Of a stretch of 64,000 bases of DNA, positions 26,591-34,332 are shown piece by piece. Numbering within the stretch: position 1 is the first letter of the stretch; the number at the start of each line of letters is the position of its first letter. Both the position numbers and the translations under genes were made by a program. The notes under the pieces were generated by a model. It ran no database searches. It was given only the letters and a program-made list of their open reading frames with translations, and had not been told where the DNA came from. The stretch is from Pseudomonas marincola (lineage in GTDB: Bacteria; Pseudomonadota; Gammaproteobacteria; Pseudomonadales; Pseudomonadaceae): contig NZ_FPBC01000001.1 in NCBI RefSeq assembly GCF_900116605.1, forward strand, positions 620,001-684,000. The letters are read 5' to 3'.

Positions 26591-27541
26591 CTAAGAAAAC
26601 TGCCGACGATACTGGCTGGGCGGCAATCCCAAACGCTCAACAAAAAGGTGGCGCATCCGCCTGGCGCTGCCAAAACCACTTCGGTAAGCCACTGTTTTTA
26701 AAGGCAAGTCACTGGTTTCCAGGAGTCTTCGTGCACTGTCGATGCGTGCACTCTGAACGAACTCCATGGGCGTCATATTCAGCTCCCGACTGAACAGCCG
26801 CGTGAAATGGCGTGCGCTCATCGAGGCTAAACTGGCCATGCGCTCAACGTTCAAATCCTCGGCCAAATTCTCCAGCACGTAATTGCGGACTCTGAACACC
26901 GGGGTATCGTCTTTCGCAACATCGGCGACCAGAGGACTGAACTGCATTTGTCCGCCCTGCCGGGTCATAACCACCAACAGGACTTTGGCCACCGCAAGCG
27001 CAATGGCCTTGCCGTGATCTTCCTCTACGATCGACAGCGCCAAATCGATCCCCGAGGTAACCCCGCCAGAGGTATACAAATTACCGTCGCGAATGAATAT
27101 GCGGTCTGTTTCAACTTGGGCGCGGGGAAATTGTTTTGCCAGTCGCTCGGTATAGTTCCAATGCGTCGTCACTTGCCGTCCGTCGAGTAGCCCTGCCTTG
27201 CCAATAACGAAAGCGCCAGTGCAAATCGAAACCAAACGCCCGACCTGACTAGTCATTTTGTTTAACCAGCAATCAAGGGCTGGATCATGTCGGTTATAAG
27301 CGCCGGGACCGCCCGGTACCAATAAGACATCAAATGACCCGGATACTTGCTCAATCGACATATCCGCAGCCAGCATCATGCCGTTTGAAGCACGTACCGA
27401 CAAACCGTCCGACCCGATAGTGGTTATCTGATATTGACAGTCTGGTTCAAGGTAGCGATTGGCAATCGAGAAGACCTCAACCGGCCCGGAAACATCGAGC
27501 AGCAGCAGATCTTGAAATAACACCACAGCGATTGTCTTCAT
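26591..27541 (-). CDS. GlxA-family transcriptional regulator (DJ-1/PfpI + AraC)
   Basis: 316 aa. The N-terminal DJ-1/PfpI-like domain (residues about 1-180: IAVVLFQDLLLLDVSGPVEVFSIANRY, FDVLLVPGGPGAYN, SICTGAFVIGKAGLLDGRQVTTHW) holds a Cys in the nucleophile position. The C-terminal AraC DNA-binding domain (about 215-315) has two helix-turn-helix units (VERMASLASMSARHFTRLFSRELNMTPMEFV and LPLKTVAYRSGFGSARRMRHLF). This family includes regulators of amine and amino-acid use such as GbdR and ArgR. The target is not evident. Confidence 0.92.
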   Translation of the reverse strand: MKTIAVVLFQDLLLLDVSGPVEVFSIANRYLEPDCQYQITTIGSDGLSVRASNGMMLAADMSIEQVSGSFDVLLVPGGPGAYNRHDPALDCWLNKMTSQVGRLVSICTGAFVIGKAGLLDGRQVTTHWNYTERLAKQFPRAQVETDRIFIRDGNLYTSGGVTSGIDLALSIVEEDHGKAIALAVAKVLLVVMTRQGGQMQFSPLVADVAKDDTPVFRVRNYVLENLAEDLNVERMASLASMSARHFTRLFSRELNMTPMEFVQSARIDSARRLLETSDLPLKTVAYRSGFGSARRMRHLFVERLGLPPSQYRRQFS

Positions 27542-27608
27542 TTTACGGCCTTAAATTCTCTAAACAGACGTGCCCAATTGATTGTTCAATCGTCTCGCCC
27601 CTGTGCAA

Positions 27609-28064
27609 TCAACGCGCGGGATAATCGGCAACTACTTGCTCTGCCCCGTCCTGCGTCAGGCCAATGACCTGATAAGCCTGCTGTACGTCGCCCATCTCCA
27701 TGCCCGGTGATCCTGCCGGCATGCCCGGAACCGCGATGCCAACCAGATCGGTGCGTTTGGCCAAATCGATGACCTGTTGCGCGGGCACATGGCCTTCTAC
27801 AAACTTGCCGTTGATAACGCCGGTGTGGCAGGCCGAAAGGCGCGGCGGAACGCCAAGTTGTTGTTTGACGGCACTCATGTCTGGCTCGATGTGATCGACC
27901 ACGGTGATACCGTTGGACTCAAGGTGTTCGATCCATTTTTTACAGCAACCGCAGTTGGCGTCGCGGTGTACATCAATGGTCAACGCCTCGCTGGCCTGAA
28001 CGATGGATGACACCAGCATCGTCGCCAATAACAATGCGCGTGCGCCTTTACGTTTTGCTTGCAT
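27609..28064 (-). CDS. DUF411 periplasmic metal-binding protein
   Basis: 151 aa from the ATG at 28064, with CAGGAG upstream; the frame continues upstream without a start signal. The signal peptide is MQAKRKGARALLLATMLVSSIVQA. The mature part has the DUF411 signature VHRDANCGCCKKWIEHLESNGITV, with a CxCC cysteine cluster, then PPRLSACHTGVINGKFVEGHVPA, with Cys-His, and a C-terminal MPAGSPGMEMG methionine-rich stretch. The family is linked to copper handling; Cys/Met ligands suit a soft metal. No copper operon is adjacent, so the role is inferred from family only. Confidence 0.88.
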   Translation of the reverse strand: MQAKRKGARALLLATMLVSSIVQASEALTIDVHRDANCGCCKKWIEHLESNGITVVDHIEPDMSAVKQQLGVPPRLSACHTGVINGKFVEGHVPAQQVIDLAKRTDLVGIAVPGMPAGSPGMEMGDVQQAYQVIGLTQDGAEQVVADYPAR

Positions 28065-28206
28065 GCTGATGCTCCTGACCACGGGTCCAAGATTAAAGAG
28101 TCTAATGAACAGCGCGCCGCTATCATGCAGAAAAACAGCCTGAAAAAACCTTGCAGGCATCATGAAATCACAAGCTTAGCCGAGTAAATCGTTCAGGAAG
28201 ACTGCT

Positions 28207-28533
28207 GTGAATAATCCCATGCCGATAAATGCCCGCGAGGTTTATCAGCTGCTTAAAGACGCCGCGATTGGTAGCCGCGATTGGCGTCTGATTAAGCGCG
28301 AACCGCAGAGCGACTCAAGCCAGCAACTCGCTACCGTCGAGATCGATAGCTGGCAGTTGAAGTTGCTGGTCGATGCCGGGCATCTCGTCCACTGCCAGCA
28401 CTGCACAGCCGCCGATGGGCGCCACGCCTCACTTGAAAGCTGGCAGCGCCACGGCACTGATCCGCTCGAGTTTCTCAGCGTTTGGGAGCGCACCCAGCTG
28501 GAGCGACTGCTCACGCCTGACTCAACGCTTTAA
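28207..28533 (+). CDS. Conserved hypothetical protein
   Basis: 108 aa with a GTG start preceded by AGGAAG; an ATG at 28219 is the alternative. No signal peptide or membrane segment. A notable feature is a pair of Cys and His residues, HLVHCQHCTAADG (CxxC), at residues about 60-72, which might bind zinc. Composition and codon use match neighbours, and short homologues of this kind occur in pseudomonads as far as I can recall. The function is unknown. It is divergent from the DUF411 gene. Confidence 0.7.
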   Translation: MNNPMPINAREVYQLLKDAAIGSRDWRLIKREPQSDSSQQLATVEIDSWQLKLLVDAGHLVHCQHCTAADGRHASLESWQRHGTDPLEFLSVWERTQLERLLTPDSTL

Positions 28534-28865
28534 CGCGCCTCGCCCGGCAGCACAAACCCTGTTCCCGGTTAGCCGTATAATCCGCACGATCATGTGCGCC
28601 AACATGCGCCTGATCTTGGGGTTAGAAATACGCTAACAAGTGCGCGGCAATCGTCCAAGCTCAGCGCAAATCGCAAGCAGCCGTTAAACTAGGCAACACC
28701 TATGCACACCTCAAACCCTGCTCGGCTGCCAAAACCAGCCGAGAGCGCAGCGTGGTGCCCACGGCGATTCATCTGCGCCCTAGCGCTAACAATATCGGCC
28801 TTACACGTGCCTAGCTAGCCCGGCCATATCGGCGTTTAGGCAACACCAAAACCAAGGAAATTGCC
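28534..28865. other. Intergenic region upstream of the antiporter, no gene
   Basis: 332 bp. An 11-base direct repeat TAGGCAACACC occurs at 28690-28700 and 28837-28847, the second just before the ribosome site of the next gene. A perfect TATAAT is at 28576-28581 but has no convincing -35 box. No coding frame is supported. Confidence 0.5.
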
Positions 28866-30674
28866 ATGCATGAAGGATCAAGCGTACTGCAAATCATTGT
28901 GGTGTTTTTAGTCGCCACCGTGGTTGCAGTGCCATTGGCCAAGCGCCTGCAACTGGGCGCGGTTTTGGGCTATTTGCTGGCGGGCGTGGTCATTGGCCCT
29001 TCGGTACTCGGTTTAATCAGCGACCCGCAAAGCGTCGGTCATATCTCCGAGTTGGGCGTGGTGTTATTGCTGTTTATCATCGGCCTCGAACTCTCCCCCC
29101 GGCGCCTCTGGCTGATGCGCAAAGCGGTGTTTGGCGTCGGCATGGCGCAGGTGCTGCTCACCGGATTACTGATTGCACTGGTGGCCATGTATGCCTTTGG
29201 TCAGTCACTGAACACCGCGGTAGTTCTTGGCCTGGGGCTGGCGCTTTCATCCACCGCCCTGGGCTTGCAAATGCTCGCCGAGCGCAAGGAGCTGAATAAA
29301 CCCCACGGCCGTCTGGCCTTCGCCATTCTGCTGTTTCAGGACATCGCCGCAATCCCGCTGATTGCGCTGGTTCCCATCCTCAGCGGCACCAGCGACATGA
29401 GCATGCACGCCAGCGATACCGGCCAGGTGCTGAAAGTACTCGGCAGTATCGGCGTAGTCGTCGTTGGCGGGCGGTATCTGTTGCGGCCAGTGTTTCGCAT
29501 CGTCGCCAAGACCAACTTGCAGGAGGTCTCCACCGCTACCGCGTTGCTGGTGGTAATCGGCACAGCTTGGCTGATGGAACTGGCAGGCGTGTCGATGGCA
29601 CTCGGTGCATTCCTTGCAGGCTTGCTGCTGGCTGACTCGGAATACCGCCATGAACTCGAATCGCAAATTGAGCCATTCAAGGGGCTGCTGCTGGGCCTGT
29701 TTTTCATCAGTGTGGGGATGACCGCAGATCTTGGTCTACTGCTCACCGATCCGCTGATGGTTTTGGGGCTCACGGCATTGTTGGTGTTGTTAAAGCTGCC
29801 GGTGCTCTATGCGGTCGGCCGTCTGGCCGGTGATCTGGATCGTCAGGGTGCTTTGCGTTTGGGCATTGTGCTGGCAAGTGGCGGTGAATTCGCTTTCGTG
29901 GTGTTCCAGATCGCCAACGACAACGGCATGTTCGCTCCGCACGTACACAGCCTGCTGATACTCGCCATTACTTTGTCGATGGCGATGGCGCCGCTGCTGA
30001 TGCTACTGGCCAGCCGCTTGAGCAAGCCGCAGCCGGTGATTGAGCCCGAAGTCCCAGATGAATACCGCAATATGGACAGTGACGAGCCGCGTGTGGTCAT
30101 TGCCGGCATGGGCCGGATGGGCCAGATTATCGCGCGTATTCTGCGCGCCCAGCGTGTGCCCTTTGTCGCGCTGGACACCGAAATCGCCAGTATCGAGCTG
30201 CAACGCAGCATCGGTAATATGCCCATCTTCTATGGTGACCCGCTGCGCCCGGAAATCCTCCGCGCTGCTCAAGTCGGCAAAGCTGAATGTGTAGTGGTCG
30301 CCAGTGATGACCCCGACACCAACTTCAAGGTGGTCGAGCTGGTCCGCAACCTCTATCCGCATGTCAAAGTCATTGCCCGAGCGCGCAACCGGCAGAACGT
30401 TCATCGCCTGATCGACCTTAAGGCGCAGGTGGTCCGCGAAACCTTCCACTCAAGCCTCGAAATGAGCCGGCTGACGCTAATCAGCCTGGGCCTCAGCGAA
30501 GAGCAAGCCAGCTCACGGGTGCGCCGTTTCCAGCGCCATGACGAAGAAGTGTTGGCCGCCCAGCACAAAGTGCATGGCGACAAGGCTGCGGTGATGCAAA
30601 CCGCCAGAGAGGCCCGCGCCGAACTCGAAACGCTGTTCGACAGCGACGCCATTGAACCAAAAGGTTTGAAATAA
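28866..30674 (+). CDS. CPA2-family K+/H+ antiporter (KefB/KefC-like) with TrkA-N domain
   Basis: 602 aa. Residues about 1-380 hold 12-13 membrane helices with CPA2 motifs (GYLLAGVVIGPSVLG, ELGVVLLLFIIGLELSP, SSTALGLQML, LLFQDIAAIPLIA, LGAFLAGLLLADSEYRHELE). Residues about 410-520 form a Rossmann RCK/TrkA-N domain (VVIAGMGRMGQIIARIL, EILRAAQVGKAECVVVASDDPD) that gates transport by nucleotide or glutathione adducts. It exports K+ in exchange for H+, typically protecting against electrophiles. A KefF-type partner is not adjacent. The AAGGAA ribosome site fits the ATG. Confidence 0.92.
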   Translation: MHEGSSVLQIIVVFLVATVVAVPLAKRLQLGAVLGYLLAGVVIGPSVLGLISDPQSVGHISELGVVLLLFIIGLELSPRRLWLMRKAVFGVGMAQVLLTGLLIALVAMYAFGQSLNTAVVLGLGLALSSTALGLQMLAERKELNKPHGRLAFAILLFQDIAAIPLIALVPILSGTSDMSMHASDTGQVLKVLGSIGVVVVGGRYLLRPVFRIVAKTNLQEVSTATALLVVIGTAWLMELAGVSMALGAFLAGLLLADSEYRHELESQIEPFKGLLLGLFFISVGMTADLGLLLTDPLMVLGLTALLVLLKLPVLYAVGRLAGDLDRQGALRLGIVLASGGEFAFVVFQIANDNGMFAPHVHSLLILAITLSMAMAPLLMLLASRLSKPQPVIEPEVPDEYRNMDSDEPRVVIAGMGRMGQIIARILRAQRVPFVALDTEIASIELQRSIGNMPIFYGDPLRPEILRAAQVGKAECVVVASDDPDTNFKVVELVRNLYPHVKVIARARNRQNVHRLIDLKAQVVRETFHSSLEMSRLTLISLGLSEEQASSRVRRFQRHDEEVLAAQHKVHGDKAAVMQTAREARAELETLFDSDAIEPKGLK

Positions 30675-30699
30675 AACCGCTAGCTTTTCATGCACATAC

Positions 30700-30730
30700 A
30701 AAAACGCCCTGAACATGTCAGGGCGTTTTT
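30700..30730. terminator. Bidirectional Rho-independent terminator
   Basis: AAAACGCCCTGA-acatg-TCAGGGCGTTTT is a 12-bp perfect stem with A and T flanks on both sides, between the convergent antiporter and mexS-like genes. Confidence 0.9.
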
Positions 30731-30746
30731 AATCCAGCATCAGGTA

Positions 30747-31760
30747 TCAGACGTTAAGCACCACACGGCCACGGCTCGGGCAAGTGCTCATGTACTGATG
30801 CGCGGCGCCAACTTTGTTGAATGCAAAGCTTTTATCAATCAGCGGTTTCAGCAAGCCGTCCGCCGTCAGCTGATTGATGCCTTGCAAGGCTTTGGCCACC
30901 GCCGCTTTATCCTGCTCGATGCCCAACTCCTTTTTACCGGTAAAGTTACCGATGCAGTGAACAAAGAACTGAATGTTCTTCTGGAACGCTGCACAGGCAG
31001 GGAAAGGTGTTTCATTACCGCCCTGCAACCCGTACAAAACCAGACGCCCGCACGGTGCCAAAGCATCGCCAAGCAGGCACATGGTCGGCCCGCCCAAGGC
31101 ATCCATGACGATATTGACGCCACGGTTGTCGGTCAGCTTGTTGATACGGGTCACCAGATCCTGCTCTTCGGTGACAATTACATGATCAGCGCCAAGCTCG
31201 CGGACAAAATCGCGGTCTTCAGCGTCATCAATCGCGGCGATCACTTGCCCGCCCAGTGCTTTGGCCATTTGTACGACGTACGGCCCCCAGCACTTGTTGG
31301 CAGCCGTCACCAATACGGTTTCACCCGCCTTGATGCGCGCCAACTCGACCAGACCAAACCAGCCGACCATTGATGGCAGAAAGTGCACACTGGCCTGCTC
31401 GGCAGTCAGGTTGTCGGCGTAGCGCGTCACAGAACCACGCGGCAACACCACTTCGTCCGCATACGCCGGATAGTCATTGGGGCTGTGCGCCGGGAAGCTG
31501 GCGACCTTATCGCCAACAGCCAGATCATCTACACCCTCGCCGACGGCCAGAATCACGCCCGCGACTTCGAAGCCCAAACCCGCTGGCAATTGTGCGGCTG
31601 TTGGCGCCAGATTCTGCCGCCACAGTACGTCGTGCCAGCTGACTCCGATTGATTCGACGCCGATCAACACTTCGCCAGCGGCAGGCGCAGGGCGCGAGCG
31701 CTCTTCGATTTTGAGGACGTCTGCCTCGCCAAACTGATGGAAACGGATGATACGGGACAT
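30747..31760 (-). CDS. mexS: MexS-like quinone oxidoreductase (MDR superfamily)
   Basis: 337 aa from the ATG at 31760, with GAGG upstream. Medium-chain dehydrogenase/quinone reductase layout: N-terminal GroES-like barrel (VLIGVESIGVSWHDVLWRQN, GLGFEVAGVILAVGEGVDDLAVGDKV) and a nucleotide domain (about 125-265). It is divergent from the mexT gene, exactly the mexS-mexT arrangement of P. aeruginosa, where MexS detoxifies electrophiles and its loss triggers MexT-dependent MexEF-OprN expression. The usual glycine-rich loop of the nucleotide site is replaced by TAANKCWGPYV. The C-terminus ends with the MexS-like YMSTCPSRGRVVLNV. Confidence 0.88.
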   Translation of the reverse strand: MSRIIRFHQFGEADVLKIEERSRPAPAAGEVLIGVESIGVSWHDVLWRQNLAPTAAQLPAGLGFEVAGVILAVGEGVDDLAVGDKVASFPAHSPNDYPAYADEVVLPRGSVTRYADNLTAEQASVHFLPSMVGWFGLVELARIKAGETVLVTAANKCWGPYVVQMAKALGGQVIAAIDDAEDRDFVRELGADHVIVTEEQDLVTRINKLTDNRGVNIVMDALGGPTMCLLGDALAPCGRLVLYGLQGGNETPFPACAAFQKNIQFFVHCIGNFTGKKELGIEQDKAAVAKALQGINQLTADGLLKPLIDKSFAFNKVGAAHQYMSTCPSRGRVVLNV

Positions 31761-31842
31761 CAAAAACCTCTTCGGTTGACCCCTTTAGACTCAAACTTTA
31801 TAGGGCCTTTGTCAGTAACACCATCTGCCTGTAGTAATACTG

Positions 31843-31857
31843 ATCATGCTTGGCGAT
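31843..31857 (+). promoter_or_regulatory. Candidate MexT-binding site in the mexS-mexT gap
   Basis: ATCA-tgcttgg-CGAT (ATCA-N7-CGAT) lies in the divergent gap, 83 bp upstream of the mexS start. It has the same form and spacing as the element upstream of mexE and resembles the MexT consensus core. It supports mexS being a MexT target here. Confidence 0.55.
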
Positions 31858-31973
31858 GATGTTACCCCTGTCCAATATTAACCGCTTGCGCGGCTATATT
31901 GCTAAAGCGAAATGCGCCGCAATGGCCAGAAGTGCGCAATAATCTGCACAGACAATGCCTGAATGGATGCCGG

Positions 31974-32888
31974 ATGAACCGTAACGATCTCCGCCGAGTA
32001 GACCTGAATCTTCTGATCGTGTTCGAAACGTTGATGCATGAGCGAAGCGTTACCCGCGCAGCCGAGAAACTGTTTCTCGGCCAGCCGGCGATCAGCGCAT
32101 CGCTGTCACGCCTGCGCGGCCTGTTCGACGATCCGCTGTTTGTGCGCACCGGCAGAAGCATGGAACCCACTCCGCGTGCGCAGGAAATTTTCAGCCTGCT
32201 ATCTCCCGCGCTCGACTACATTTCCACGGCTGTGAGCCGCGCGTCTGAATTCGACCCAACCACCAGCACGGCGGTGTTTCGCATCGGCCTGTCGGATGAC
32301 GTGGAGTTCGGCCTGCTGCCACCGCTGATTAAACGTTTGCGCGCCGAAGCGCCGGGCGTGGTGCTGGTCGTACGGCGCACCAACTACCTGTTAATGCCCG
32401 GCATGCTGTCATCCGGCGAAATATCGGTGGGGGTTTGCTACACAGAAGACTTGCCCGCCAACGCCAAGCGCAAAGTGGTGCGCCGCAGCCTGCCTAAACT
32501 GCTGCGCGCCGACAGTGTGCCGGGGCCGTTGTCGCTCGACGACTATTGCGCGCGGCCACACGCACTGGTTTCATTTGCTGGCGACCTCAGCGGCTTTATT
32601 GATGAGGAGCTGGCAAAACTCGACCGCAAACGCCGGGTTGTTCTGGCAGTGCCGCAGTTCAATGCGCTTGGCCCGCTGCTAAGTGGCACCGATATTGTCG
32701 CCAGCGTACCGGATTACACCGCAGCGGCACTTACGGCGGCTGGAGGCCTGCGCACGGAACCGCTGCCATTTGAGAGTAAAACATTCGAATTACACATGGC
32801 CTGGCGCGGTGCACAGGACAACGATCCCGCCGAACGCTGGCTGCGCTCACGAATTCAGATGTTTGTTGGCGATCCGGACAGCCTGTAA
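31974..32888 (+). CDS. mexT: LysR-family activator of multidrug efflux, MexT
   Basis: 304 aa from the ATG at 31974, the length of functional MexT; the open frame extends 25 codons upstream without support. The LysR helix-turn-helix (SVTRAAEKLFLGQPAISASLSRL, about 22-45) and effector domain (RIGLSDDVEFGLLPPL, SGEISVGVCYTEDLPANAK) are intact. There is no frameshift in the visible reading frame. It lies between divergent mexS and the mexEF-oprN operon and activates both in P. aeruginosa. A paralog is encoded at 16594-17496. Confidence 0.93.
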   Translation: MNRNDLRRVDLNLLIVFETLMHERSVTRAAEKLFLGQPAISASLSRLRGLFDDPLFVRTGRSMEPTPRAQEIFSLLSPALDYISTAVSRASEFDPTTSTAVFRIGLSDDVEFGLLPPLIKRLRAEAPGVVLVVRRTNYLLMPGMLSSGEISVGVCYTEDLPANAKRKVVRRSLPKLLRADSVPGPLSLDDYCARPHALVSFAGDLSGFIDEELAKLDRKRRVVLAVPQFNALGPLLSGTDIVASVPDYTAAALTAAGGLRTEPLPFESKTFELHMAWRGAQDNDPAERWLRSRIQMFVGDPDSL

Positions 32889-32971
32889 AGCGCACCATCA
32901 AGGTGCGCAACTTAATAAACTATTACGCCTTCGCCCTACTATTGGTCGGTGACAATATTGGGTATCTCATA

Positions 32972-32986
32972 ATCATTTTCAACGAT
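32972..32986 (+). promoter_or_regulatory. Candidate MexT-binding site upstream of mexE
   Basis: ATCA-ttttcaa-CGAT (ATCA-N7-CGAT) lies 86 bp upstream of the mexE start, in the 184-bp gap after mexT, and matches the half-site pair in the mexS-mexT gap. Confidence 0.55.
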
Positions 32987-33072
32987 AGTAAGTTTCGCGC
33001 CGTTCGATTCGTTCAAGACCGCAGCCCGCCGCAAAATCCGCCCATTCAATAAACCCACGGGCGGGGATCATC

Positions 33073-34320
33073 ATGGAACAGCCAAACACCAAGATCTGGC
33101 ATCTTCCACTTGCAGTGCTTGCAGCAGTCGTACTCAGTGCATGCGGAAAAACCGAACAAACCTCACAACAGCAGCACGCCGCTAAAGTCAGCGTTGCTGA
33201 AGTTATCGAACAACCAATCAACGAATGGGATGAGTTCACCGGCCGCCTTGAAGCGCCTGAGTCGGTCGAAATTCGCCCGCGTGTTTCCGGCTTTATCGAC
33301 AAGGTCGCCTTCGCCGAAGGCAGCTTGGTAAAGAAAGGCGACCTGCTCTTTCAAATCGATCCGCGCCCCTTCAATGCAGAGGTCAAACGCCTCGAAGCCC
33401 AGCTCAATCAGGCTCGCTCTGCGTATGCCCGTACGCGCAGCGAAGCACAGCGCGGCGAGCGTTTGCGCAAGAGCAATGCAATTTCCGCCGAACTGGCAGA
33501 CGCCAGAACCAGCAGCGCCCAAGAAGCACAGGCCAATGTTGCCGGTATTCAGGCTGAGCTGGATAACGCGCGTCTCAACCTGAGCTTTACCCGCGTTATT
33601 TCACCGATTGACGGGCGCGTTAGCCGCGCGGAAATCACCGCCGGCAATCTGGTGACGGCCAGCGAGTCGCTGCTCACCTCGGTAGTCTCGACCGACAAGG
33701 TTTACGCCTATTTCGATGCCGACGAGCAGACGTTCCTCAAGTACGTGGATCTGGCGCAAAAGGCCGGTAAGAACACACGCGACGCCAGCCCGGTGTATCT
33801 GGGCCTGTCCAATGAAAGCGACTTCCCACACCTCGGCAAACTGGACTTTCTGGATAACCAGGTCAATCCGCAAACCGGCACCATTCGCGGTCGCGCCGTG
33901 TTCGACAACAGCCAGGGCGAATACACACCGGGCCTGTACGCACGCCTGAAGCTGGTGGGCAGCAATACCTATTCGGCGATGCTGATTCAGGACGAGGCCG
34001 TCGGCACCGATCTGGGCAAGAAGTTCGTGCTGGTGCTCGCGGATGACAACACCGTGAATTACCGCGCCATCGAATTGGGCCCCAAGGTCGAAGGCCTGCG
34101 CGTTGTGCGCAGCGGTCTGGCCAAAGGCGACAAGATTGTCGTCAACGGCTTGCAGCATGCCATGCCTGGCTCAACGGTAGACCCGCAGAAAGTCGCCATG
34201 GCCGATGAAGAAACACTGGCCAGCCTTGCCCGTATTCGTCAGCAAGTGGACTCGACCGTAAACACGGCCGAAGGCATCGCAGAGCGCCCTGCTCAACCCA
34301 ACGCAGCACCTCGCGGTTAA
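33073..34320 (+). CDS. mexE: RND efflux periplasmic adaptor, MexE
   Basis: 415 aa. Lipoprotein signal with lipobox LSAC (VLAAVVLSACGKTEQ). The membrane-fusion protein architecture is clear: barrel-sandwich start (EVIEQPINEWDEFTGRLEAPESVEIRPRVSGFIDKV), a coiled-coil hairpin (EVKRLEAQLNQARSAYARTRSEAQRGERLRKSN), and the return strand (LSFTRVISPIDGRVSRAEITAGNLV). The beta-barrel and membrane-proximal domains follow (TGTIRGRAVFDNSQGEYTPGLYARLKL). It bridges MexF in the inner membrane to OprN. It is the first gene of mexEF-oprN. Confidence 0.95.
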   Translation: MEQPNTKIWHLPLAVLAAVVLSACGKTEQTSQQQHAAKVSVAEVIEQPINEWDEFTGRLEAPESVEIRPRVSGFIDKVAFAEGSLVKKGDLLFQIDPRPFNAEVKRLEAQLNQARSAYARTRSEAQRGERLRKSNAISAELADARTSSAQEAQANVAGIQAELDNARLNLSFTRVISPIDGRVSRAEITAGNLVTASESLLTSVVSTDKVYAYFDADEQTFLKYVDLAQKAGKNTRDASPVYLGLSNESDFPHLGKLDFLDNQVNPQTGTIRGRAVFDNSQGEYTPGLYARLKLVGSNTYSAMLIQDEAVGTDLGKKFVLVLADDNTVNYRAIELGPKVEGLRVVRSGLAKGDKIVVNGLQHAMPGSTVDPQKVAMADEETLASLARIRQQVDSTVNTAEGIAERPAQPNAAPRG

Positions 34321-34332
34321 GAGTAGAGACCC

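Noticed and set aside
28576-28581. Perfect TATAAT as promoter
   Set aside because: No matching -35 element at 16-18 bp and no downstream gene in the right place; left as a note only.
16594-32888. The two MexT-like genes as a recent duplication
   Set aside because: They are clearly diverged along their whole length with different neighbours; an old paralogy is more likely.
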